From Mycobacterium scrofulaceum (GTDB taxonomy: Bacteria; Actinomycetota; Actinomycetes; Mycobacteriales; Mycobacteriaceae): a stretch of DNA of 64,000 nt. A program made the position numbers and the translations under genes. A model generated the notes under the pieces. It searched no databases and was not told where the DNA came from. It saw nothing but the letters and a program-made list of their open reading frames with translations. The number at the start of each line of letters is the position of its first letter. Within the stretch, counting starts at the first letter, position 1. Location: positions 62,001 through 126,000 of the forward strand of contig NZ_MVIJ01000004.1 in assembly GCF_002086735.1 (NCBI RefSeq), in the 5' to 3' direction. Positions 34,023 through 42,124 of the stretch are shown one piece after another.

Positions 34023-35326
34023 GCGAGCCCCAGCACTTCCGCCTCGTAGGGCCGGTCGGCGCGGAATGCGCCGCGGGCGCAGTCCGGGCACGTACCGCCG
34101 AGGTGCGCGGTGACTTCGCCCGGAAACCGGCCGAGCAGGCTGGCCGCCACGTTGGTGGCCGCGTCCAACGTCGCGCACGCGCCGCGTCCGCGCAGCAGAA
34201 CCGACCAGCGCCGCAACCGCTCCACGTCTTCCGTCGTCGCGGCGCCGTCGCGCAGCGCGCAGGCGGCGGCGGCCATCGCGGCCGTCCCGTTGAAGCAGGA
34301 CCCGCATTGCCCGGCGTTCTCGCGGTCGAAGTAGGCCAGCACCGACGCGGCGACCGCGACGGGGCAGTCGTCGGTGATCACCGAGATCGCGCCGCAACCC
34401 AAACCGGCGCCGAGCCGCCGCATCGTCTCATGGTCCAGCGTCGCCTCGAGCACGGTGCGGTCCAGCAGGCCGGCGAAGTAGCCGCCAAGCAGCGCCCCGC
34501 GCACCGACTCCGGCGAAACACCATGCAGGGCAAGGAGTTCGGTGAACAGCATGCCGTGCGGAAGCTCGTAGAGAACGGGCGGCCGGCCGGCACCGGTGAT
34601 GGTGGCCAGGAAGGTGCCCGGAGACAGCGACGTGCCCTGCGCGCGGAATGCCGCCGACCCACGGAACTGCAGGAAGGGCAGGTTGGCCAGCGTCTCGACA
34701 TTGCTGACCAGGGTCGGCAGTTCGTCGACGCCCTCCTCGAACGGGCGGGGCGGCTTGTCGGTCGGCTTGGCCGGGCCGCCGTTGATCGCGCGGACGGCGG
34801 CCGTTTCCTCGCCGGCCACGTATCCGGGCTGCACGGCCGACATCGCGACCGTGACACGGCCGAGGATCCCGGGCTCGAGCTCCCCGAGCGCGGTCTCGAC
34901 GCTGTGCGCCGACTCCGGGTCGGACACGTAGACGTGGGCGCGATCGGCGCCGACCATCGCCGCGGCCAACCGGAGTCCGTCCAGGATCAGGTGCGGCCGG
35001 TTACGCAGCAGCCAGCGGTCTTTGATCGAAGCCGGTTCGCCCTCTTCGCCATTCGCGACGACCACGGCGCCCCCCGCGCCGCGTCCGTTGTCGCGCACCG
35101 CCCGCAGCTTGACCGCCAGCGGGAAGGCCGCTCCCCCGCGGCCGACCAGCCCGCCGGCTTCCACCTCGCCCAGCAGCGCGTCGGCGTCGGCGAGCGGGCG
35201 GTACCCGCCGGGCCGCCGGTAGGCCGCGAGGTCCTCGCGGGCCCGGCCGGCCCGTTCGAAGAGCAGCCGGGGTTCACAACCCGGGGCGGTGGCGGTGGTG
35301 ATCGTTGTGGATTGCGCGGTGCTCAC
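34019..35326 (-). CDS. Stand-alone NuoF-like NADH-binding flavoprotein with altered Fe-S site
   Basis: 435 residues from GTG 35326. Complex I 51-kDa-type FMN/NADH fold: 'GLVGRGGAAFPLAVKL' and 'VANGEEGEPASIKDRWL'; SLBB-like middle. The C-terminal cluster segment reads 'ENAGQCGSCFNG' with a later 'GACATLD', so the first of the four usual Cys is Ala; a new CxxC ('GTCPDCARG') is near the end. No other complex I genes are near. With its ferredoxin it could be an NADH-ferredoxin reductase for the P450s or Rieske enzyme (inference). Confidence 0.85.
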   Translation of the reverse strand: MSTAQSTTITTATAPGCEPRLLFERAGRAREDLAAYRRPGGYRPLADADALLGEVEAGGLVGRGGAAFPLAVKLRAVRDNGRGAGGAVVVANGEEGEPASIKDRWLLRNRPHLILDGLRLAAAMVGADRAHVYVSDPESAHSVETALGELEPGILGRVTVAMSAVQPGYVAGEETAAVRAINGGPAKPTDKPPRPFEEGVDELPTLVSNVETLANLPFLQFRGSAAFRAQGTSLSPGTFLATITGAGRPPVLYELPHGMLFTELLALHGVSPESVRGALLGGYFAGLLDRTVLEATLDHETMRRLGAGLGCGAISVITDDCPVAVAASVLAYFDRENAGQCGSCFNGTAAMAAAACALRDGAATTEDVERLRRWSVLLRGRGACATLDAATNVAASLLGRFPGEVTAHLGGTCPDCARGAFRADRPYEAEVLGLA

Positions 35327-35362
35327 GGCTCGACCGCCATCGTCGTGGTTAGGCTTGGGCAC

Positions 35363-35836
35363 ATGCGAACTGCGGTGGTGCGCGTCAACGTCGACCCGCA
35401 AAGCGTTCTCACGCCCGCGCAGCTACGAGACGGCATGGCGGCGCTCCTCGAACTCGCGGGGCGGGTGGGCGCCGGCCTGGTGGCGAACGACCTCGCGGCC
35501 ATGCCCACGGGCCGCCGTGAGGTCGAATTGCTTGTCGCGGCCCAGGACGGCGACACCGCCAAGGGCGCCGCAATGAACTTGTGCGCCAAAGTGTTCGGCG
35601 GCGACCCGGTCCCGGGGGTGGTCACCTTCATCAGCCGGGGAACCGACGACGACGCCCAGGGCGTGCTGGCCGGCTTCGGGCTGACCGGTGACATCGAGCG
35701 GGTGCCCGGCGGCGACGGCTTCGACATCGTCTACGTGACGCTGCGGGAGGAAGACCTCGAACGGATCCCGGAGAGCCGGGTCCACACGGCGCTGGAGGCC
35801 TCGCTCAACTGCGAGGTCCACATTCGGATCAGGTAG
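35363..35836 (+). CDS. Uncharacterised protein
   Basis: 157 residues from ATG 35363, divergent from the NuoF-like gene with only 36 bases between. An alpha/beta pattern, beginning 'AVVRVNVDPQSVLTPAQL' and ending 'ALEASLNCEVHIRI', with no motif I can name. No signal peptide or membrane segment. Convergent with the hydrolase at 35842 (5-base gap). Confidence 0.7.
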   Translation: MRTAVVRVNVDPQSVLTPAQLRDGMAALLELAGRVGAGLVANDLAAMPTGRREVELLVAAQDGDTAKGAAMNLCAKVFGGDPVPGVVTFISRGTDDDAQGVLAGFGLTGDIERVPGGDGFDIVYVTLREEDLERIPESRVHTALEASLNCEVHIRIR

Positions 35837-35841
35837 GACCA

Positions 35842-36708
35842 TCACGCCCCCAGGAACTCGAGGATGGCGGGCGCGGCCTGCACCCAGGTGTCGAACATGT
35901 TGAAGTGCTGCACCCGGCCCGCGGCGCGGTCTTCGGCGGCGCGCTCCCACGCGTCCTCGGGCCAGGGCGGGTCGATGAGCTTCGACCCCTTGATCAGGCA
36001 ACTGACCTCGAGCGACGTCCGCTTGGGGTGATCCATGTCGTTCTCGCCGCCGCGAATGATCAACGTGGGCACCTTGATCCGATCGAACATCTCGTCCTCG
36101 ACGCCCGGGATCGTCTGTCCCGGCTTGGACACGAACGCGTTCAGCCAGCGCAGCATCACCTTGAGGAACTCGCCAGAGTCGAAGTCGAGGAACCGCTGCT
36201 TGTTGTTCGGGTTCTCCTCGATGCGGTCCCGCCACTCGGCCACCTTCACCACGCCGTCCATCCCGGTGCCGCGCACCGCGAGGATGCTGGGGATGATGTA
36301 GAAGGAGCCCAGCACGAAGGTGCCGTAGATGCCGCCGACGATGTTCCACACCACGAGTTTGGTCACCATTTCGGGGTAGAGCATCGTGGTCAGCATGGAA
36401 TCCCTTGCGCCGCCGGACCCGCCGGCGAGGATGCAGCGCTCGAAGCCCAGCCCGGTCACCAGCTTGTGCAGCGTCTCGGCGCGCATGTGCGATTCGCTCT
36501 GGCCGTAAAACTGAACGTCGGAGGCGCCGCAGTTGGGCCGGTCCCACAGCAACACGCGATAGCCGCCGGCGGCCAGCGCGTCGGCGAGCGGGCGCAGGCC
36601 CTCGATCTCCTTGCTGAACCGGCCGCCCGGCGTCAGGGCGATGAGATCGCCGGAGTCACCGAGGATTTCGTAGACGACGTTTCCCCCGTTGATCTCGATT
36701 GAAGGCAC
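35842..36708 (-). CDS. Alpha/beta hydrolase
   Basis: 288 residues from GTG 36708 (CAGGAG upstream). Nucleophile elbow 'AGGSGGARDS', acid in 'IIRGGENDMDHP', with a cap rich in hydrophobic residues ('GTFVLGSFYIIPSILAV'). The His near the C-terminus is in 'GRVQHFNMFDTW'. Probably a C-C bond hydrolase, epoxide hydrolase or esterase. It is the last gene of the minus-strand amidohydrolase-Rieske ferredoxin operon. Confidence 0.88.
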   Translation of the reverse strand: MPSIEINGGNVVYEILGDSGDLIALTPGGRFSKEIEGLRPLADALAAGGYRVLLWDRPNCGASDVQFYGQSESHMRAETLHKLVTGLGFERCILAGGSGGARDSMLTTMLYPEMVTKLVVWNIVGGIYGTFVLGSFYIIPSILAVRGTGMDGVVKVAEWRDRIEENPNNKQRFLDFDSGEFLKVMLRWLNAFVSKPGQTIPGVEDEMFDRIKVPTLIIRGGENDMDHPKRTSLEVSCLIKGSKLIDPPWPEDAWERAAEDRAAGRVQHFNMFDTWVQAAPAILEFLGA

Positions 36709-36724
36709 CCGATTCTCCTGTTGT

Positions 36725-37123
36725 TTAGGCCTGCACCAAAACGTCGTTGCCGACGACGCGCACCGGATAGGTACGGATACTCCATTCGGGCTTGACCGCG
36801 GTGGTCCCGGTCGCCAGTTCGAAACCCCACTGGTGCCAAGGGCAATAGATGTACTCCCGATCGCGCACCATGACCGAGTCGCCCGGGGCGGTCTCATCGA
36901 CGATCGTGCGCCCGCGCGCGCGGCCCGAGCAGAGCGGACCGCCCTGGTGCGGGCAATAGTTCGCGATGGCATAGAAGCTGCCGTTGACGTTGTAGACGCC
37001 GACGCCGTGGCGTCCGATCGGCACCAATTTGTGTGTGCCCGGCGGGATTTCGTCGACCGTCGCCACTACATGTTCGCGGCCCTGGGCGAGGCGAGGCTCG
37101 GGCCGCTTCGTCTCTTCCGTCAA
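36725..37123 (-). CDS. Rieske [2Fe-2S] ferredoxin-type protein
   Basis: 132 residues from TTG 37123, one base after the stop of the amidohydrolase gene. The complete cluster motif is 'YCPHQGGPLC' and 'YCPWHQWGF'. Single-domain Rieske ferredoxins feed ring-hydroxylating oxygenases; the only oxygenase alpha subunit in the window is at 15635, so a trans pairing is possible. The start is inferred from spacing; an upstream in-frame extension inside the amidohydrolase gene is unlikely. Confidence 0.85.
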   Translation of the reverse strand: MTEETKRPEPRLAQGREHVVATVDEIPPGTHKLVPIGRHGVGVYNVNGSFYAIANYCPHQGGPLCSGRARGRTIVDETAPGDSVMVRDREYIYCPWHQWGFELATGTTAVKPEWSIRTYPVRVVGNDVLVQA

Positions 37124-37124
37124 C

Positions 37125-38270
37125 TCAGAGCACCCGGACCTGGCCCTCGAGGACGGGAACCGTCTCGGGAAGGTGGTAGGTCGCAATGCCGTTCTTGTAC
37201 ATCACGGCGTCCCGCGCGTGCTTGGGCAGGTGCTTGACCAGCCAGCGCGGATCGTCGAACGTCCAGTGTGGGTAGTCCGAGGAGAAGAGCAGGATCTTCT
37301 CGCACTCCATCCATTCCAGCGCGCGGGTCAGCTCGGTCTTGTCCTCGGGGTAGTCCAGCGGCTGGGTGGTGAACTTGATGTGGTCCTTGACGTAATCCGA
37401 CGGCTTGCGCTTGATGTCCACCCACGACTTGCGCGCCTCGTAGATCGCATCCATGCGCCACATCAGCGGCAGGATCCAGGTGAACGCGTGCTCGACGAAC
37501 ACGATCCGCAGCGTCGGGAACCGGTCGAACACGCCGTCGAAGATCAGGCTCATCACCTGGTTGGCGGCCAGCAGTGAGTAGGTGACCATGAAGTCGTGGT
37601 TGTAGCTGGGGAAGCCGACCGGCGGGATCGGTAGCTCGTCGTACTGGCTGCGCGACAGGTGACAGCTGACGGTGATGTCGTGCTTGGTGGCGGCGGCCCA
37701 GATGGGGTCGTATTTGGGATGGCCCCAGGACGGCTTCGGTTCCGCCTTGATCAGGATCTGCGCCATGAAGGGATGCCCGGCCCAGCGCTCGATTTCGCGC
37801 ACGGACGCCTCCGGCTCCTCGATGGCCAGGCAGATCGAGCCCCGCCAGCGTTCGTGCCAGTTGTTGTGGCTGTCGAGCCAGTGATTGGCCTGCCAGTCGT
37901 TGAGCGCGTACGACATCGCGTGCTGCGCCTCGGGAAGGCGGGCCGGGTAGGCGGCGGGTTCCAGGATCGCGATGTCGGATCCCGCCTCCATGATGAGCTG
38001 GCGGAACGCCATATCCGGGTCGCTGCAAGGGAACTCGCCATTGGCGGGGAACGAGTCCACACGCATCGCGTAGGAGTGCGCGTAGTCGGGAGCGTCGTAG
38101 TAGATCAGCTCGCCCACGTTGCGGTTGAGGAAGTACTTGCTGCGCCACGGCTCGGGGATGTAGGGAACGAGCTCACCCCGCTTGGGCGCCGGGTGAACGT
38201 CCGAATCGACGCACCGGACGGCGATGCGCTCGGCAGCGGGAACCCGCTCCTGCGAATGGGTCAACGTCAT
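37125..38270 (-). CDS. Amidohydrolase_2 family protein
   Basis: 381 residues from ATG 38270, with GAGGAG upstream. TIM-barrel hydrolase: 'CVDSDVHPAP' at the N-terminus, central His in 'TVSCHLSRSQ', 'FVEHAFTWILP', and the late Asp in 'LFSSDYPHWTFDD'. It pairs with the next-upstream paralogue (38300), separated by 29 bases. Probably a hydrolase or decarboxylase on a ring-fission or CoA-linked intermediate. Confidence 0.88.
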   Translation of the reverse strand: MTLTHSQERVPAAERIAVRCVDSDVHPAPKRGELVPYIPEPWRSKYFLNRNVGELIYYDAPDYAHSYAMRVDSFPANGEFPCSDPDMAFRQLIMEAGSDIAILEPAAYPARLPEAQHAMSYALNDWQANHWLDSHNNWHERWRGSICLAIEEPEASVREIERWAGHPFMAQILIKAEPKPSWGHPKYDPIWAAATKHDITVSCHLSRSQYDELPIPPVGFPSYNHDFMVTYSLLAANQVMSLIFDGVFDRFPTLRIVFVEHAFTWILPLMWRMDAIYEARKSWVDIKRKPSDYVKDHIKFTTQPLDYPEDKTELTRALEWMECEKILLFSSDYPHWTFDDPRWLVKHLPKHARDAVMYKNGIATYHLPETVPVLEGQVRVL

Positions 38271-38299
38271 GTTGAACTCCTCGGTCTCACGTCTTACTC

Positions 38300-39400
38300 C
38301 TACTGTGCGCCCACTTCGGCGGGGATGTCTATCCCGTACAGCCGCGCCGCGTTGCGCCAGCACACCTTCTCGCGCTGGGCGGCCGACAGCGCCCGGGGGA
38401 GTTTGCCGGCGTCACCGAACTGCCAGTGCGGATAGCTCGAGCCGAACATCACCATGTCGTCCTTGCCGGTGAAGCCGAACCACTCGCCGGCGAACTCGAC
38501 GTCACCGGGACCGTCGAGGCTGCCCTGAACGAAATACACGTGACCGGGCAGGTAGTCGCTCGGAATCCGCGGTGCCCACGGCGTCTGTTCCAGGTGCGGC
38601 CGGCCGAAGGTGTCCATCCGCCAGATGAACGGCGTCAGGAAGTCGGCGGCGCCGTCGGCCCAGACGAACTTCAGGCCGGCGAAGCGCTCGAACACTCCCT
38701 CGGCGATCATGTTCATCTGGTGGTAGATGTAGTTCAGCGCCATGAAGCTCACGTACTGCTCGTACGTGCGGGTGTTCCCGGACGGGGTCGGCGGGAACAT
38801 GATCCCGTTGCCCACCTCGATGTGCGCGGCCACCGCAAGTCCCGCGTCGACCGCGGCCTCCCACAGCGGCCAGAATTGCGGCTTGCCGTAGAGCTCGCGG
38901 GATTGCAGCGGCACACCGATCTGGACCACGCGGGGATGCGCCCGCCACCGCTCGATCTCGCGCAAGGCGCCGGGGATGTCGTCGGGGTTCACCCGGATGG
39001 TGCCGCGGAATCGCTCGCCGTGCTCGCGCGACTCCAGCCAGTTCGTCACCATCATCTCGTTGTGGGCGGCGTGCAGCGCGCTGCCCAGGTGCCGGTCCGG
39101 CATGATGCCGCGGCCCATCGGATGCAGAACCGCCACGTCGACCCCGCGCTTCGAAAAGAGCTCATGGGCAACGAATTCCGGATCCGAACCCGGATACTGA
39201 CCGTCCGGGCCCTCGGTGTTGGGCGCGTACTCACCGCCCGGAGCGCCGTACCAATCCATCTCGTAATCGGGGAAGCCGCGGCTTTTGAACGGCTCGCGCA
39301 GCGTCTTCCGCAGCGCCTTGTTGGACGGAAAGAAAATGTGCACGCTCGCGTCGATGAGCGGGGTGCGGGTTCCGTCAGCGTGTTCGATCACGAAAGCCAT
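38300..39400 (-). CDS. Amidohydrolase_2 family protein lacking late metal-ligand Asp
   Basis: 366 residues. Same architecture as the 37125 protein: 'LIDASVHIFFPS', 'VAAHIEVGNG', 'FVWADGAADFLTPF'. The conserved 'SSDYPHW' is 'FGSSYPHWQFGD' here, so the Asp that normally binds metal or activates water is Ser; the DNA at 38435-38465 supports this. It may be an altered-mechanism enzyme or a non-catalytic partner of its neighbour. First gene of the operon, with one-mismatch motif site E about 170 bases upstream. Confidence 0.86.
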   Translation of the reverse strand: MAFVIEHADGTRTPLIDASVHIFFPSNKALRKTLREPFKSRGFPDYEMDWYGAPGGEYAPNTEGPDGQYPGSDPEFVAHELFSKRGVDVAVLHPMGRGIMPDRHLGSALHAAHNEMMVTNWLESREHGERFRGTIRVNPDDIPGALREIERWRAHPRVVQIGVPLQSRELYGKPQFWPLWEAAVDAGLAVAAHIEVGNGIMFPPTPSGNTRTYEQYVSFMALNYIYHQMNMIAEGVFERFAGLKFVWADGAADFLTPFIWRMDTFGRPHLEQTPWAPRIPSDYLPGHVYFVQGSLDGPGDVEFAGEWFGFTGKDDMVMFGSSYPHWQFGDAGKLPRALSAAQREKVCWRNAARLYGIDIPAEVGAQ

Positions 39401-39566
39401 CCTTCGACTCGGACCGCCGACGCGCGCCCAGCCGGGTCATATGATAGATAACCTAACATTCGTCTCGGTGGTCAATCAACGGGTTTTCGGTAAGCGTTTC
39501 GTTTAGTCATCGTCACTGGTCATCGCGGTTTTCCGGCCGCCGGCGCCAATATCGTTCTTAAATGCG

Positions 39567-39581
39567 GATAATACCATTCTC
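39567..39581. promoter_or_regulatory. Near-perfect motif copy GATAATACCATTCTC (site E)
   Basis: One mismatch from the GAGAAT-N3-ATTCTC consensus, in the 229-bp gap upstream of the leftward amidohydrolase operon (39400). It would place that operon in the same regulon. The rest of the gap is AT-richer than its surroundings (39440-39500) but shows nothing else clear. Confidence 0.55.
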
Positions 39582-39629
39582 GCGACTTGGGCAGGGTCGT
39601 CACCGGCCGGGACGGGCTGGCGTCCTCGG

Positions 39630-40523
39630 TCAGGAGGTGGGACGGCCCACGGTCACGCCGGCGGCCTTCTCCAGTGGTTTGATCACCGTCGTGAAGTCCG
39701 AATCGGGGCCCTGGTCGTCCGCGACCTTCGCCCAGAGCCGTCCGATCGTTGCGGCGACGTCGGTGGGCACGGCGAGCGCTTCCGCCTCGTCGAGGTACAG
39801 ACGCACGTCCTTGACCATCAGGCCGGTGGCGAACCCGTAGTCGAAGCTCCGGTTGAGGATCGCGCGGGGAAATTTGTCCCTGCTCGCGCTGGTGGCGCCC
39901 GACCCGGCGTTGAGCACCTCGATCATCACGTCGGGGTCGAGGCCGGCCTTGACGCCCATGACGACAACCTCGGCGGTGGCGGCCAGCACGTTGGCCGCCA
40001 GGATGTTGTTGGCGAGCTTCATCGTCTGCGCCGAACCGGGTTTGGCCCCGACGTAGAGGGGCCGGCCGATCGCCTCGAGCGCGGTCCGGACGGCGTCGAA
40101 TTCGGCGCGCGGACCGGACACCATGACCGCGAGCGCGCCCCGCTCGGCCCCAGCGACCCCGCCGCTGACCGGGCTGTCGATCGTCGCGATGCCCCGCTCG
40201 GCGAGCCGGTCATGGATCTGCACCGCCACTCGGCTGCCGACGGTGGACAGGTCGACATAGCGCTTGACTCGGGCGCCCCCGATCACGCCGGCCGCACCGG
40301 CGGCCACCTCGAGCGATGCGAGCGGTGTCGGCAGGCTCGCCAGGACGGTTTCGGTGCGGTCGGCGACCTCTTTCGGCGACGACGCGGGGCGCGCCCCCAC
40401 GGCGACGATGCGCTCGAGCGCCCCCGCGCGCGTGTCGAAGGCGACGACATCGTGGCCTTCCTGAATCAGGCGGCGCGCCATGGGAAATCCCATGTTGCCC
40501 AACCCGATGAATCCGACCTCCAC
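39630..40523 (-). CDS. NAD(P)-dependent beta-hydroxyacid dehydrogenase (3-hydroxyisobutyrate dehydrogenase family)
   Basis: 297 residues from GTG 40523. 'GFIGLGNMGFPMARRL', 'DSPVSGGVAGAERGAL' and catalytic Lys in 'AQTMKLANNIL' are canonical. Closely parallels the 27102 protein in layout. Follows the CMD-like gene by 9 bases, so the two form an operon read leftwards from 40913 under site D. Confidence 0.9.
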   Translation of the reverse strand: MEVGFIGLGNMGFPMARRLIQEGHDVVAFDTRAGALERIVAVGARPASSPKEVADRTETVLASLPTPLASLEVAAGAAGVIGGARVKRYVDLSTVGSRVAVQIHDRLAERGIATIDSPVSGGVAGAERGALAVMVSGPRAEFDAVRTALEAIGRPLYVGAKPGSAQTMKLANNILAANVLAATAEVVVMGVKAGLDPDVMIEVLNAGSGATSASRDKFPRAILNRSFDYGFATGLMVKDVRLYLDEAEALAVPTDVAATIGRLWAKVADDQGPDSDFTTVIKPLEKAAGVTVGRPTS

Positions 40524-40532
40524 GACGGGGCC

Positions 40533-40913
40533 CTAGTCCCGGTCGGCTTCGGCGAACGCCTCACGCGCGATGCGGAAGCTGTCGACCGCGGCGGGCACAC
40601 CGGCGTAGATAGCCACCTGCAGGAAGACCTCGCGGATCTCCTCACGGGTGACGCCGTTCGTCAGCGCGGCCTTGACGTGCGTCCGCAATTCGTTCGGCCG
40701 ATTGAGCACCGAGATCATCGCCAGGTTGAGCATGCTGCGCGTTTTCCGGGGCAGCTCCTCGCGGCCCCACACCGCGCCCCAGCAGTATTCGGTGACGAGA
40801 TCCTGCAGGGGTCCGGTGAATTCGTCCGCGTCGGCCAGCGCGCGTTTGACGTAGTCCTCGCCGAGCACTTCGGAGCGAATGTGCAGGCCCCGCTGGTAGG
40901 TTTCGCGCTCCAA
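40533..40913 (-). CDS. Carboxymuconolactone decarboxylase-like protein
   Basis: 126 residues from TTG 40913, chosen because GAAGGAG lies 7 bases upstream; a longer frame to 41042 crosses the promoter. The CMD motif is clear: 'ELRTHVKAALTNGVTREEIREVF' followed by 'QVAIYAGVPAAVDSF', close to true 4-carboxymuconolactone decarboxylases in length. It probably decarboxylates a lactone or acts on a related intermediate. Confidence 0.87.
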   Translation of the reverse strand: MERETYQRGLHIRSEVLGEDYVKRALADADEFTGPLQDLVTEYCWGAVWGREELPRKTRSMLNLAMISVLNRPNELRTHVKAALTNGVTREEIREVFLQVAIYAGVPAAVDSFRIAREAFAEADRD

Positions 40914-41079
40914 TGGTCTACTCCTTCGTCGTGGAGATCGGCGGCCGGAATTGCCGTGACCGCAGTCTTGCATCGTCCGCGCGGTCTGCACCCGCGCCCC
41001 GACGTGCCATGTTCCGGTGATCCGCTCGTCCGCCTCGGTCACCCCATAATCCGTTTTCGAGATTATTACTTCCGTCGAG

Positions 41080-41094
41080 GAGAATGATATTCTC
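41080..41094. promoter_or_regulatory. Perfect palindrome GAGAATGATATTCTC (site D)
   Basis: Same 15-bp motif as sites A to C, in the 212-bp divergent gap between the CMD/dehydrogenase operon (leftward from 40913) and the two-gene ACAD operon (rightward from 41126). It sits only 32 bases before the ACAD ATG, so binding would block initiation there. Confidence 0.75.
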
Positions 41095-41125
41095 GCAGCG
41101 GCGGTGACGACAGGAGGCGGCCTTC

Positions 41126-42124
41126 ATGCTGTTGGAGTTCGATGCCGATCAGCGGCTGTGGCAGAAGACCGTTCGCGACGCCGTCGCCAAGCAGTGCCCG
41201 CCCTCGCTGGTGCGCGGCGTGGCCGAGGACGGCGTCGATCCCAGCCCGTTGTGGAAGTCCTACGTGGACCAGGGCTGGACCGAGCTGAGCGATCCCGAAA
41301 GCGCCGTCGAGCTGGCCGTCGTGCTCGAGGAGCTGGGACGCGCGACCGACCCCACCCCATTCCTGGCGACGATGAGCCAGTTCGCCCCGTTGGCGGCCGC
41401 GCACTTCGACCCGCACGAGTCGGGTACCGCCGTGTACGCCGGGGTGGCCGCACATCGGGACGCCGACGGTTGGGTGCTGGACGGTACGGCCCGCCACGTG
41501 CTCGACGGTGACCGCGTCGACCGGCTGGCGGTGGTGACCGACGCCGGGGTGTTCCTCACCGCGTCGAACCAGGTGTCGGCGCGCCGGACCGCGGTCTTCG
41601 ACCCCGTCCTGCACGTCGCCGACCTGTCGTTCTGCGAGGTCCGGGTGCCCGATGCCGCCCGGCTCGCGGTCGATTCCGAACGCGCGCACCACGTCGCGCT
41701 CACCGGCATGGCGATCACCATGGTCGGTGCCTGCCAACGCATTCTCGACCTGGTGCTCGAACACGTCCGCAGCCGTCGGCAATTCGGTGTGCCGATCGGC
41801 TCGTTCCAGGCCGTTCAGCACAAGGCCGCGGACATGCACGTCGCGGTGGAGCGGGCCCGGGCGCTCGCGTACTTCGCGGCGCTGACGATTGCCGCCGACG
41901 ATCCGCGGCGCCGGCTGGCGGCGGCGATGGCCAAGGCGTCGGCGGGGGAGTGCCAGTCGCTGGTGTTCCGCCACGGGTTACAGCTCCATGGCGCAATGGG
42001 ATTCACGTGGGAGAACGATCTGCAGTTCGCGCTGAAGCGCGCCAAAGCCGGCGAGCTGATGCTCGGTGGTGCGGCCGAGCACCGGGCGCGCATCGCGGAG
42101 GAATACCGTGCAGCTGACTTTTGA
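41126..42124 (+). CDS. Acyl-CoA dehydrogenase, alpha-type subunit
   Basis: 332 residues, slightly short for an ACAD, with a compact middle domain. The C-terminal helices are clear ('RRQFGVPIGSFQAVQHKAAD', 'HGLQLHGAMGFTWENDL'). With the overlapping next gene it resembles the heterotetrameric (alpha2-beta2) ACADs of mycobacterial sterol side-chain or ring breakdown. GGAGGC lies upstream of ATG; site D is in its promoter. Confidence 0.9.
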   Translation: MLLEFDADQRLWQKTVRDAVAKQCPPSLVRGVAEDGVDPSPLWKSYVDQGWTELSDPESAVELAVVLEELGRATDPTPFLATMSQFAPLAAAHFDPHESGTAVYAGVAAHRDADGWVLDGTARHVLDGDRVDRLAVVTDAGVFLTASNQVSARRTAVFDPVLHVADLSFCEVRVPDAARLAVDSERAHHVALTGMAITMVGACQRILDLVLEHVRSRRQFGVPIGSFQAVQHKAADMHVAVERARALAYFAALTIAADDPRRRLAAAMAKASAGECQSLVFRHGLQLHGAMGFTWENDLQFALKRAKAGELMLGGAAEHRARIAEEYRAADF

